A stretch of 64,000 nt of DNA from a virus: IMG/VR virus record IMGVR_UViG_3300019487_000023, positions 1-64,000 of that record. One strand, given 5' to 3'. Positions 6,503-13,091 of the stretch are shown one piece after another (the first letter of the stretch is position 1; each line of letters begins with the position of its first letter). The position numbers and the translations under genes are program-made. The notes under the pieces are model-generated. The model was not told the origin of the DNA and searched no databases. It saw only the letters and a program-made list of their open reading frames with translations.

Positions 6503-6905
6503 GCAAAGCTCTTTCCATCACTGCATTCTTCACTGCTGTGATGAATTCTTCAGCTCCACTCTCCTGAGAGTGACTAAACGAAATCACCTTATATGCTTGT
6601 CTATTGCGATCAGTGACTGCAGTACATAGAACGTCGTCGATCACAACAGCAATGTGGATCGGTGAAGTTGGGATCCAGTCTGTACTGTGGAATGCAAGAA
6701 TATCGTATCCTTGGTGATTACCAATGTGCCATACAGTAAGAATCTGAGCAGGTTTGTCTTGCTCTCTACGTTCTTTCCTAAACTCGAAGTCCAAAATAGA
6801 TACGTTGCGTGGCCTATCTGGCCACAATCCACCATTCTCTGCTATCCATTGACCAACGATATTAGAACACCTGATCGCTCTTGGTAGGTCTTGTGGGTTG
6901 ATCAT
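6495..6905 (-). CDS. Hypothetical protein, 136 aa
   Basis: Not recognised. It starts by ATGA overlap with the zinc-finger gene 6902-7213. The sequence looks like a compact alpha/beta domain (ILTVWHIGNHQGYDILAF, IHIAVVIDDVLC) ending in a helix. No catalytic motif is evident. Confidence 0.6.
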   Translation of the reverse strand: MINPQDLPRAIRCSNIVGQWIAENGGLWPDRPRNVSILDFEFRKERREQDKPAQILTVWHIGNHQGYDILAFHSTDWIPTSPIHIAVVIDDVLCTAVTDRNRQAYKVISFSHSQESGAEEFITAVKNAVMERALLD

Positions 6906-7213
6906 GTAGGTCTCTTAGGTTTAAACATATTAGGCCACAACTGCTTACGATAACGAAATAGATGCTGTGACTTCATTTGCGGAGACATTTGAGTCTCAGG
7001 AATAGCGTTGATTCGTTCCTTCTCACGAGCGTATGCCTCTTTTAAGCCCTTGTTGTGAGCTTCGCGTTCGGCTTTTACTCTTGCCATGCGAACTTCACAT
7101 GCGTGAGGCAAACCATGAGGTTCGTTAAGAACCCAGCGACCGTTCTCTTGAGTCCAATGCAGATCCTCCATTTCGCAGTCTCTGCATTTAGTGAACTTAA
7201 TTCCGCTGCTCAT
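6902..7213 (-). CDS. Zinc-finger small protein, paralogue 2
   Basis: The N-terminal CRDC...LHWTQENGRWVL...HGLPHAC (residues 10-39) is the same CxxC/HxC module as in 6161-6502. The C-terminal part is a long charged helix followed by a basic tail (KQLWPNMFKPKRPT). ATG has AGGAG at 6 bases. It overlaps the upstream gene by 17 bases. Function unknown; nucleic-acid or protein binding is plausible. Confidence 0.65.
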   Translation of the reverse strand: MSSGIKFTKCRDCEMEDLHWTQENGRWVLNEPHGLPHACEVRMARVKAEREAHNKGLKEAYAREKERINAIPETQMSPQMKSQHLFRYRKQLWPNMFKPKRPT

Positions 7214-7553
7214 CGTTGTCTCCTAGGAGGATAGAATCTGGTGTAATTACAGTGACTTCGAATGTAGCATCGATGTATTCGCCATTCACCAACTCATGAC
7301 CCAATGACTTCTCAATCATGGATGCAGTTTGATCATCGAGATACCTGATCTGCCTTCCCTCTTTGCGATCTCTAAGATCTTTAAACTCTTGACGCGAATA
7401 GTCAAGCTCCACATGATTTGTTTCGCAGTTGTCGCAATAATATGTGTTCAACTCAGTCTTAAATGGTAACAAAGTCCAACAGACCATCTCTTCACAGCAA
7501 TCGTCATACATCGTATCTTGGCGATATGCAAAACCCTGATAAGTGAACTTCAT
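7197..7553 (-). CDS. Cys-rich hypothetical protein, 118 aa
   Basis: Not recognised. Two Cys pairs (DDCCEEMVC and YYCDNCETNH) in the first 47 residues suggest metal binding. The C-terminal part is beta-rich (ATFEVTVITPDSILLG). The start overlaps the stop of the upstream gene (ATGA type). Confidence 0.6.
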   Translation of the reverse strand: MKFTYQGFAYRQDTMYDDCCEEMVCWTLLPFKTELNTYYCDNCETNHVELDYSRQEFKDLRDRKEGRQIRYLDDQTASMIEKSLGHELVNGEYIDATFEVTVITPDSILLGDNDEQRN

Positions 7554-7840
7554 TGTGCCTCCAGTTTAAAGGACGAAAGGTCCATTTCGCTTGGCAATAT
7601 CAACTTACCCAACACAACGTACATGCAAGGCATCTGTCTGCGATCCTCTCTACTCAACTTCTTACCTCTCAGCATAAAGTGATCAGAGACAGTCTTGCCT
7701 AATCTTTGATGACAATCGTGACAAGTGAGCTCACGATCTATAGCATACTCAAACTCGAATAGGTCGAAGTTAAACCCATGTTGGGTAAACACTGACCTAA
7801 GGTATTCTAATTCTTCTGGTTTTGCTTTATATCGCATCAT
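7550..7840 (-). CDS. Hypothetical protein with CxxC pair, 96 aa
   Basis: Not recognised. A single pair CHDC at about residue 41-44 lies in an otherwise mixed alpha/beta protein. The start MMRYKAK overlaps the TGA of the preceding gene and has GGAAG upstream. Neighbours on both sides overlap by 4 bases. Confidence 0.6.
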   Translation of the reverse strand: MMRYKAKPEELEYLRSVFTQHGFNFDLFEFEYAIDRELTCHDCHQRLGKTVSDHFMLRGKKLSREDRRQMPCMYVVLGKLILPSEMDLSSFKLEAQ

Positions 7841-8244
7841 TCTTCACTTCCTTCATATGACCACGTGTGATGCGATGCTTCCATCCACGCAGGATCTGGG
7901 GTAACCGTTGAACACCAGGTGCGTTTGCCTGCCTTAATTTCAATATCTGCTCTTATGAGGATATATGCTTTGTATGCTCTCCAATAGCCATATCTTGGTC
8001 CATACTTCTTGACGTATTCAATTAGGGACAATGATTTCGTTCGCTTGCGTCTTGTGACTCCATCCTCTACCCTCCCTATATAATCTGTGACGAACTTATT
8101 AAGTTGATCCACTGTATCTTGGTAGCTCACCCACTTAATCGGAGGGAAGAAGATCCTTGGGTTAGCACTCTCAACTCTGAGTGCTTGGAGCGTCAACAGG
8201 AGCTTCCCTAACGACTGAGCTTTAGGATTATTTGTTGGGTCCAT
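7837..8244 (-). CDS. Hypothetical protein, 135 aa
   Basis: Not recognised. The start MDPTNNPKAQ is chosen because GGTGG precedes it and it overlaps the upstream gene by only 17 bases; a much longer frame would run inside that gene. The N-terminus contains LGKLLLTLQALRVESAN, matching the hydrophobic helix pattern of other small proteins here. A basic centre (GVTRRKRTKSLS) and a Tyr/Trp-rich C-terminal half follow. Confidence 0.6.
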   Translation of the reverse strand: MDPTNNPKAQSLGKLLLTLQALRVESANPRIFFPPIKWVSYQDTVDQLNKFVTDYIGRVEDGVTRRKRTKSLSLIEYVKKYGPRYGYWRAYKAYILIRADIEIKAGKRTWCSTVTPDPAWMEASHHTWSYEGSEE

Positions 8245-8527
8245 CTTCCACCCGCTGAACAAAGTCTTTGATAGTGGATTGCAAAGATAAAAACCTAGCG
8301 AATCCAATAGGACCAAAGTCCTCACGTACGCATTTGAACTTAAGTTTAAGCAAGAAGTGTAATAAGCGAGCAGTGACCTGAAGACCATCTGCATGTCTTC
8401 GTTCAAGAATGTGCTTATCATGAACGTTCGGATCGATTGGGTTGGTTGCCAAGATGCTCCGAGTGAACATCAACTTTACGCTATAACGATCGACCATGGA
8501 CGACTTATTATTTACTTGTTTACTCAT
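8228..8527 (-). CDS. Hypothetical protein, 99 aa
   Basis: Not recognised. It has an AAGGAG site 5 bases upstream of ATG. It includes TARLLHFLLKLKFKCVRED, again the short hydrophobic helix ending in a basic/Ser position. No membrane segment or catalytic motif is visible. Confidence 0.6.
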   Translation of the reverse strand: MSKQVNNKSSMVDRYSVKLMFTRSILATNPIDPNVHDKHILERRHADGLQVTARLLHFLLKLKFKCVREDFGPIGFARFLSLQSTIKDFVQRVEDGPNK

Positions 8528-8560
8528 ACCTTCTCCTTTGGTTTGTTTAGATTTGTCTGC

Positions 8561-8782
8561 TTAGATCTTGTTAAGTTCGACCTTCAGTTCGTAGATATCA
8601 AGTTCCGGAAACATTTTCTGATATCTTTGCGCTTCTTCCAGGCTAGTCCATATGTGAGCTTCAGAAAATGTTTCCGGCGCCCATGGATAACCACCTGAGT
8701 TATAGTCTATAGCTACAAACTTGTCTTTGTAGCTAGTATGATTTCCTGTTCCTTTTCTTTCCGACCACTTCATTATGTACAT
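8561..8782 (-). CDS. Hypothetical protein, 73 aa
   Basis: Not recognised. The ATG (MYIMKWSERK) is preceded by GGTGAG; a GTG three codons upstream is the alternative. The sequence has an alpha/beta character with a Pro/Tyr-rich middle (NSGGYPWAPETF) and a C-terminal helix-strand (FPELDIYELKVEL). This resembles small phage 'KTxxxxxY' type domains only loosely. Confidence 0.55.
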   Translation of the reverse strand: MYIMKWSERKGTGNHTSYKDKFVAIDYNSGGYPWAPETFSEAHIWTSLEEAQRYQKMFPELDIYELKVELNKI

Positions 8783-8805
8783 TAGACTCACCTTTCGATA
8801 AAAGG

Positions 8806-9222
8806 TTAGAACGACAGGCCAACACCAGCGTGATACTGAGTGGCCGACAATGAACCAGCTGCATGATAAAGAATCCCACCGATCACCTGTAGCTTGGGAT
8901 TCAGATTATATCCAGTATTGATCTTTAGTGCAGCATCCGCTCCTTTCCATAAATCCAGCCCAACTCCAACTTCCGTAAATAGCTTCTCGTTGATATTGAA
9001 GCCACCAAGTGCTCCAACGTTGAGTGTCAGCTTGTTCTCCGCCTTGTTTGTACGGATCGGCATGAATCCCAGTTGGCCCATCGCGTAGAACTTATCCAAG
9101 TTCAGCTTAGGGTTCCAAGACGCCGCTGCAGTCAACAGCCCGCCATTAGTCTGCGTGATGTACACTGCCGAAAACCGAAATCGTCGACGATCCCTATCGA
9201 TGTCTTCCTCATCTCTACTCAT
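8806..9222 (-). CDS. Outer-membrane beta-barrel-like protein, 138 aa
   Basis: The sequence is a series of amphipathic strands (FYAMGQLGFMPI, KLTLNVGALGGFNI, LFTEVGVGLDLW, YHAGVGLSF) and ends in Phe, the usual C-terminal signature of barrels inserted by the BAM machinery. No signal peptide is present: the N-terminus is MSRDEEDIDRDRRR. It may be a truncated or captured host porin fragment, a cytoplasmic mimic, or a misassigned start. Known phages use outer-membrane proteins to block superinfection, but that is inference here. Confidence 0.55.
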   Translation of the reverse strand: MSRDEEDIDRDRRRFRFSAVYITQTNGGLLTAAASWNPKLNLDKFYAMGQLGFMPIRTNKAENKLTLNVGALGGFNINEKLFTEVGVGLDLWKGADAALKINTGYNLNPKLQVIGGILYHAAGSLSATQYHAGVGLSF

Positions 9223-9551
9223 GCATCATCTCCTAGAGGGAATAACCCTCTATCCCAATGCCAAACCTTACCTCTACGAGCCCTATCCTGACGAATAAGT
9301 AGGCCTATCGTATAGGCCACACCTTCAGCCAGATACCACCCCACTGCGATGCAACCTGGACATATACCCTCTATATGTCCTATATTGTAGTAATACTCAC
9401 CCGACTCTACCTTATTTGCCACGTTATTCAGCAGGTCTTCCCTACCCTCTCTAGCTACTATTAGGGCCTTTCCAGCATCTGCCACAGGACACCAGGGGAA
9501 TCCGTAACTTGTTGAATTTGCTAGAACACACTGACGAATAGGATGGGCCAT
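9219..9551 (-). CDS. Hypothetical protein, 110 aa
   Basis: Not recognised. It has Cys at CVLAN, FPWCPVAD and ICPGCIAVGW, with a moderately hydrophobic segment (CIAVGWYLAEGVAYTIGLL) that may be a buried helix or a weak membrane anchor. The start is preceded by GGAG at 9 bases. It overlaps the barrel-like gene by 4 bases (ATGA). Confidence 0.55.
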   Translation of the reverse strand: MAHPIRQCVLANSTSYGFPWCPVADAGKALIVAREGREDLLNNVANKVESGEYYYNIGHIEGICPGCIAVGWYLAEGVAYTIGLLIRQDRARRGKVWHWDRGLFPLGDDA

Positions 9552-9596
9552 GGCACGCCTCTCCGAGGGTCTTGCTTCTCCCCTCTCCTATTCCGG

Positions 9597-9860
9597 TCAG
9601 TCGTAGAAGTGCTCTCCTGCATGATCTCCTACGGCAAAATTCATATTCTCTAGAAGGACTCGGATATTGTTTAGATCTGCATCATCTCCTCTTCCTTCGG
9701 ATAGTTCTTTTAAGGAATGTTCTGCTATGGGGAGATTGTTGACGATTATCTTAAGGTGATGCAGGAGGACTTTTGAGGCCAGGATGGTTAGTTCCGTCTT
9801 GGGCTCTGCGTTGGCTTCGGCCATCTGTTGGGCGAGGATAGACATTTCGACTTCGTTCAT
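9597..9860 (-). CDS. Helical acidic protein, 87 aa
   Basis: Not recognised. It is helical throughout, with a hydrophobic central helix (LLHHLKIIVNNLPI) and an acidic C-terminus. AAAGGTG lies upstream of ATG. It is the first gene after repeat copy 2 and is likely the first gene of the long leftward operon 9860-3942. Confidence 0.6.
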   Translation of the reverse strand: MNEVEMSILAQQMAEANAEPKTELTILASKVLLHHLKIIVNNLPIAEHSLKELSEGRGDDADLNNIRVLLENMNFAVGDHAGEHFYD

Positions 9861-9915
9861 ATTGTGGACACACCTTTCCGTTGATGGTATTGGTTCGGGA
9901 CAGGGTAGGGGGAGT

Positions 9916-9932
9916 GGCGTAGCAGTGTCAGT
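9916..9932 (-). repeat. 17-bp intergenic element, copy 2
   Basis: Identical to the copy at 815. It sits between the terminator of 10016-10501 and the start of 9597-9860, 56 bases upstream of that start. Confidence 0.9.
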
Positions 9933-9957
9933 ATATAGGCGTAGGAGATAAGGGAAA

Positions 9958-9987
9958 GGCCCAACCCAGGTTTCTCCAGGTTGGGCC
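9958..9987 (-). terminator. Terminator after paralogue B
   Basis: A 9-bp stem GGCCCAACC / GGTTGGGCC followed on the minus strand by TTTCCCTT, 28 bases beyond the stop of 10016-10501. Confidence 0.8.
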
Positions 9988-10015
9988 AGTTGGAGATGCG
10001 ACTTACGGACTTGAG

Positions 10016-10501
10016 TTACTCGGTGATGCCGAACTTCTCGCGAAGCGAGGCAGGGAGAACCGAGGTGTTGACGGCGACCTTGGAGGCTTTGAGAGCTGCG
10101 AGCTCAGCGACTCGGGCGTCGATGTAGCTCTGGACTTCAGCTTTCTCCTCGGCGGTCGAGCGAGTGGCGAGGAAGAGCTTCAGGTTCTTGAGTTGTTCAT
10201 CGCCTTGGCCAGCACGACTTCCCGGGTTCTTGGGTTCGTACTTGGTGTTGCCGTTGAACCGAGGATCTTTGCGAATCCAGTTCGACTGCAGACCAGAGAC
10301 GTACTCCTTGAGTTCCTCGTCGGTGAAGGACTTGGTGAGGTCGATTTTGCCCGCTCGGAAACCTTCGAAGAGGATCGCGTTCACCTGAGTGCGACGCTCC
10401 TTGGTCATCTCGGCGGAGATGTTCATCCCATCTTCGAAGTGGACGTTGGCGGAGTCGAGGACGGAAGTGATTGCCATGTAGACTGCGTCTTTCTGCTTCA
10501 T
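10016..10501 (-). CDS. KFG-tail family protein, paralogue B
   Basis: A 161-residue homologue of 3023-3514 and 11766-12251 (closest to the latter). Conserved blocks are MKQKDAVYMAITSVL, KEYVSGLQSNWIRKDPRF, NPGSRAGQGDEQLKNL, EKAEVQSYIDARVAEL and the C-terminal VNTSVLPASLREKFGI. It is acidic, helical and soluble. It forms a single-gene unit: repeat copy 3 and a long leader lie upstream, a terminator and repeat copy 2 downstream. Conservation of an internal NWxRKDxRxNGxTKYxPKN block suggests a binding surface. Function unknown. Confidence 0.85.
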   Translation of the reverse strand: MKQKDAVYMAITSVLDSANVHFEDGMNISAEMTKERRTQVNAILFEGFRAGKIDLTKSFTDEELKEYVSGLQSNWIRKDPRFNGNTKYEPKNPGSRAGQGDEQLKNLKLFLATRSTAEEKAEVQSYIDARVAELAALKASKVAVNTSVLPASLREKFGITE

Positions 10502-10617
10502 AGTATTCCTTTGTTTGTTTGGTTATAGTTGATGATTGTTTCAGTATCATCGACTTGTCACTGTCGTTCAGTGATGACTACATATAGTATCGGGAACTGT
10601 TAAGTGCCGAGGTGGGT

Positions 10618-10634
10618 GGCGTAGCAGTGTCAGT
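10618..10634 (-). repeat. 17-bp intergenic element, copy 3
   Basis: Identical 17-mer, 117 bases upstream of the 10016-10501 start. Its CTGAC end pairs with GTCAG 15 bases away to form a stem (GTCAG-CGCC / GGCG-A-CTGAC), which could be the terminator of 10695-10979. Confidence 0.9.
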
Positions 10635-10694
10635 CGCCTGGTGGGCGCTGACCTACTGCTTAGTAACGGAAGTCGTGACCTTTAACGAAATGAT

Positions 10695-10979
10695 CTACGT
10701 ATTTGTCACAGCGGCCTTACGGAGGATAACTCGTGGCTTCATCGGCGGTACCTTCATAAAGGTAGAGATGCGAATGAGGTATACTTTCTCGTTCTTGTGG
10801 AGCTTCATTGTATCCTTGTGGTGTTGGACAAACCAAGACCAAGTGAGGATACCCAACGTCTTACCAGTCTCGATATCCCTTACAACCATCGGTAACCTAT
10901 CCTTTGACCACTCAATGATCTGGTCCCTGTTGAGCGAGATCGTATTCTCATAGTGAGTCCGAATTGTGCGGCATTGCAT
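10695..10979 (-). CDS. Hypothetical protein, 94 aa
   Basis: Not recognised. It has GAGGTG 5 bases before ATG. Mixed strands and helices (LGILTWSWFVQHH, EKVYLIRISTFMKV) with a basic C-terminus. It is the last gene of a five-gene overlapping chain starting at 11656. The stop is TAG. Confidence 0.6.
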   Translation of the reverse strand: MQCRTIRTHYENTISLNRDQIIEWSKDRLPMVVRDIETGKTLGILTWSWFVQHHKDTMKLHKNEKVYLIRISTFMKVPPMKPRVILRKAAVTNT

Positions 10980-11005
10980 ATATCACCTCGTGTTGGTTAA
11001 TAGTT

Positions 11006-11113
11006 TCAGCTCAGACTATTCAACTCGATAAGTATCACTCCAGCCTCGTACACAGCATACCCAGCGAGTACGATCAATCCACCTTCAATCATGCGGTCAA
11101 ACCAGGTTCTCAT
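11006..11113 (-). CDS. Tiny membrane protein, 35 aa
   Basis: A 35-residue frame with GGAG 6 bases upstream, starting by ATGA overlap with the preceding small gene. One hydrophobic segment (GGLIVLAGYAVYEAGVILI) spans most of it, so a single-pass membrane peptide is likely. Its stop forms part of the CTGAAACTATTA motif that precedes 10695-10979. Function unknown. Confidence 0.55.
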   Translation of the reverse strand: MRTWFDRMIEGGLIVLAGYAVYEAGVILIELNSLS

Positions 11114-11229
11114 AAAGTCTCCTTCAGTTTAAGGTCCTTGTAGTCCTTGCCGTTGAGTCGGCACCATCGGATGGTATTGGAGGAGAGGTCGTCGTTGCAA
11201 CCCATCAACCAATACCATATCGTCCACAT
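11110..11229 (-). CDS. Small Trp-rich protein, 39-43 aa
   Basis: A short frame coupled to the upstream gene by TGATG (start 11229) or starting four codons earlier at 11241. The N-terminus is MWTIWYWLMGC, followed by a basic segment (IRWCRLNGKDYKDLKLK). It overlaps the next start by 4 bases. This chain of overlaps is the main evidence that it is translated. Function unknown. Confidence 0.5.
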   Translation of the reverse strand: MWTIWYWLMGCNDDLSSNTIRWCRLNGKDYKDLKLKETL

Positions 11230-11483
11230 CACTCTTGCCATATCGCGTTCACTCGCAGTTGGGTTTGGACCTGACGGAGAGTGATGATGCCTTCGTTGAT
11301 TGCTTGGGCGATCTCATTCTCAGTGAGCGACTCGAGGTTAAACAAGACGAAGTCCTCCATCATCTCGCGGTCGCACGCAGCGCACTGATGTCCGATGAAG
11401 GTGTTGTGCTTGCAGCGCTCGTCGTTCTTGAGTTGGGTTTCGATAAACGATTCAAATGCTTTCATGTCTTTTCTCGAGGTCAT
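11229..11483 (-). CDS. Hypothetical protein with Cys/His cluster, 84 aa
   Basis: It starts by ATGA overlap with 11480-11656 and has GGAAAG upstream. It contains CKHNTFIGHQCAACDREM (residues 19-36), a possible zinc site, followed by an acidic helical C-terminal half (LTENEIAQAINEG). Function unknown. Confidence 0.6.
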   Translation of the reverse strand: MTSRKDMKAFESFIETQLKNDERCKHNTFIGHQCAACDREMMEDFVLFNLESLTENEIAQAINEGIITLRQVQTQLRVNAIWQE

Positions 11484-11656
11484 GCGACTTTCCTTTCGTT
11501 GAGGTTGATTTGTTTCAGCTCGATGTTCTGGAGGTGGATGATACTCTTCATTATCTCAATCCGAGCTATCAGGAGTTCAATTATTCGAGTACTTCTGCGT
11601 TCAGTGAGCAACTCTTGATCATTCTCAGCTAGGGCTTGATATAGTTCAGCTAGCAT
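11480..11656 (-). CDS. Small helical protein, 58 aa
   Basis: Starts MLAELYQALAEND with AAGGAG 6 bases upstream. All helical, with a hydrophobic stretch IIELLIARIEIMKSIIHL that could form a coiled coil. It is the first gene after repeat copy 4 and a TATAAATA-containing leader. It overlaps the next gene by 4 bases. Confidence 0.6.
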   Translation of the reverse strand: MLAELYQALAENDQELLTERRSTRIIELLIARIEIMKSIIHLQNIELKQINLNERKVA

Positions 11657-11704
11657 AACGTTCTCCTTATTTATAATTATTTATAGGTTCGGCAACTCCC
11701 TATA

Positions 11705-11721
11705 GGCGTAGCAGTGTCAGT
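11705..11721 (-). repeat. 17-bp intergenic element, copy 4
   Basis: Identical 17-mer, 49 bases upstream of the 11480-11656 start and immediately after a terminator hairpin. Two TATAAAT-like hexamers lie between it and the gene. Confidence 0.9.
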
Positions 11722-11722
11722 G

Positions 11723-11750
11723 GGTGGGGACAGCTTGCGCCATCCCCACC
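11723..11750 (-). terminator. Terminator-like hairpin after paralogue C
   Basis: GGTGGGGA / TCCCCACC arms with a 12-base loop just beyond the stop of 11766-12251. No T-tract follows on the minus strand; the 17-bp element starts directly. Confidence 0.6.
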
Positions 11751-11765
11751 GTACCGACTTACCTA

Positions 11766-12251
11766 TCAGCTGATACCGAACTTGGCCTTCAGGCTGTCGG
11801 GCAATACCGAGGTATTGACCTCGACCGACTTGGCCTTCTCAGCAGCGAGCTCGGCAACCCGAGCATCGATGTACTGCTGCACTTCGGCCTTCTCAGCAGC
11901 GGTCGTCCTCGTGTTGAGGAACAACCGGAGGTTCTTGAGCTGCTCGTCACCTTGTCCCGCTCTCGAACCGGGGTTCTTCGGAGTGTACTTCGTGTTCCCG
12001 TTGAAGCGAGGGTCCTTGCGAACCCAGTTGCTCACGAGACCGGAGACGTATTCCTTGAGACCGCTCTCGTCAGGAAGGTCGCCGCTGTAGTCGATCGTTC
12101 CCTTCTGGAATCCCGCGATGAGGATGGCAGAGACCTGAGCGCGAGTCTCGCGGGTCATCAGGGACTTGATGTCCATCCCGTCTTCGAAGGCATGACCTTG
12201 CTCGTTGAGGACGGAGGTAACCGCTTGATACACAGCATCTTTCTGTTTCAT
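11766..12251 (-). CDS. KFG-tail family protein, paralogue C
   Basis: A 161-residue homologue of the proteins at 10016-10501 and 3023-3514, with the same blocks and the tail VNTSVLPDSLKAKFGIS. The start MKQKDAV is taken because AAGGAG lies 8 bases upstream; an ATG two codons earlier is too close to that site. Codon use is more GC-rich than in the other copies. A CCGAAACTATTAATCC motif lies about 30 bases upstream. Function unknown. Confidence 0.85.
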   Translation of the reverse strand: MKQKDAVYQAVTSVLNEQGHAFEDGMDIKSLMTRETRAQVSAILIAGFQKGTIDYSGDLPDESGLKEYVSGLVSNWVRKDPRFNGNTKYTPKNPGSRAGQGDEQLKNLRLFLNTRTTAAEKAEVQQYIDARVAELAAEKAKSVEVNTSVLPDSLKAKFGIS

Positions 12252-12289
12252 TCGCATTCTCCTTGTTATGTGGATTAATAGTTTCGGTA

Positions 12290-12400
12290 TTAATCCGGTT
12301 TCCCGTAAGACTTGGCATGGTTTTTGGTACCCGCTATCCTCGCCTTACAAGGGATCCCTTGAGTCGGTACCGGTACTCGCCGCGCGCCTACCCTGTACAT
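12290..12400 (-). CDS. Basic small peptide, 36 aa
   Basis: A GC-rich frame beginning MYRVGARRVPVP with AGGAG about 10 bases upstream. Strongly basic (KARIAGTKNHAKSYGK) with no hydrophobic helix. It lies between the HNH gene and paralogue C and ends about 40 bases before the latter. It may be a nucleic-acid binding peptide or an untranslated leader; support is limited to start context and length. Confidence 0.35.
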   Translation of the reverse strand: MYRVGARRVPVPTQGIPCKARIAGTKNHAKSYGKPD

Positions 12401-12426
12401 GAGCTTTTTCTCCTAATAGGCAAAAC

Positions 12427-12837
12427 TTAACTGGTACTTGGAATTAAATTTAAAAATATAAGTTTTTCTGGCTCTACAACCTCATACCAACTTTTTAAAT
12501 TATGGCAATTATGACATAACGTTTGCAAATTCTCTTTAGAGTTATTGTTTCTGTTCTTATCAATATGAGCTACTGTTAACTGACAATCTTTCTCTGGCAT
12601 AAATCCACAGCGCCTGCACTTATCTTCTCTAAACTTTAAATAGGGTCTCTTCTTTAACTGTGACTTTGTTCTAACATAGTTCTTATTCTTAGCGTCTTGA
12701 ATCCATTTCTTTTGATATTCACTGGCCTTTACTCGCACACATACCTTACAACGATGCGCCAATCCATCTTTCGTTGTTGGATGCTTATAAAATTCACTAA
12801 CGTCTTTATTTTCTTTACACAAAGTACAACATTTCAT
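12427..12837 (-). CDS. HNH endonuclease
   Basis: A 136-residue HNH nuclease of the homing type. N-terminal zinc ribbon CTLC...CKVC (residues 4-33), second pair CRRCGF near residue 75, core LTVAHIDKNRNNNSKENLQTLC and the final CHNCHN. Such enzymes cut DNA and spread by gene conversion. The start has no ribosome binding site and lies 7 bases after TACAAA, so it may be leaderless. The gene is AT-rich compared with its neighbours, typical of an inserted mobile gene. Confidence 0.85.
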   Translation of the reverse strand: MKCCTLCKENKDVSEFYKHPTTKDGLAHRCKVCVRVKASEYQKKWIQDAKNKNYVRTKSQLKKRPYLKFREDKCRRCGFMPEKDCQLTVAHIDKNRNNNSKENLQTLCHNCHNLKSWYEVVEPEKLIFLNLIPSTS

Positions 12838-12911
12838 CTTACATTTGTACCCTGGCCCGCTATCAACCTATTAGGCTACATCAGGCACCAGTACTCATTT
12901 TCCTATTAGGG

Positions 12912-12917
12912 TATAAA
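12912..12917 (+). promoter_or_regulatory. TATAAA promoter for leaderless 12924
   Basis: GTATAAATT with 6 bases to the ATG and no ribosome binding site. Confidence 0.55.
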
Positions 12918-12923
12918 TTTTCC

Positions 12924-13091
12924 ATGGCCATTAAAGTGAATTTCGCCAACGCAACAATCCACCTTCCTGGGCGCTACGGTCCTCACCAAGACTTATTTCC
13001 TACTCTGCGTTTCTTCACCGTACTGAAACTTCTTAACATTTGCAAGGCCTCCACATTGCGAGCCTATATCCGTAACAAGAGGCTCACCTAA
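12924..13091 (+). CDS. Leaderless small protein, 55 aa
   Basis: A short frame immediately after a TATAAA hexamer (6 bases). It encodes MAIKVNFANATIHLPGRYG followed by a hydrophobic helix (LRFFTVLKLLNICKAS) and a basic tail. The stop overlaps the next start as TAATG, which supports translation. The helix resembles the LxxLxRLGxKS group. Function unknown. Confidence 0.6.
   Translation: MAIKVNFANATIHLPGRYGPHQDLFPTLRFFTVLKLLNICKASTLRAYIRNKRLT

Noticed and set aside
6641-6835. Several long antisense frames inside leftward genes
   Set aside because: They lack start signals and mirror codon structure of the real genes on the other strand.
10618-10697. Readthrough of the TAG stop of 10695-10979 by the suppressor tRNA
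   Set aside because: The extended frame runs through a hairpin, the 17-bp element and two further TAG codons and gives low-complexity sequence, so it does not look like coding DNA.
12412-12910. CCTAATAGG/CCTATTAGG palindromes at 12412, 12868 and 12902 around the HNH gene
   Set aside because: Nine-base AT-rich palindromes; one contains a ribosome binding site and another abuts a TATAAA box, so chance or unrelated function is as likely as insertion boundaries.
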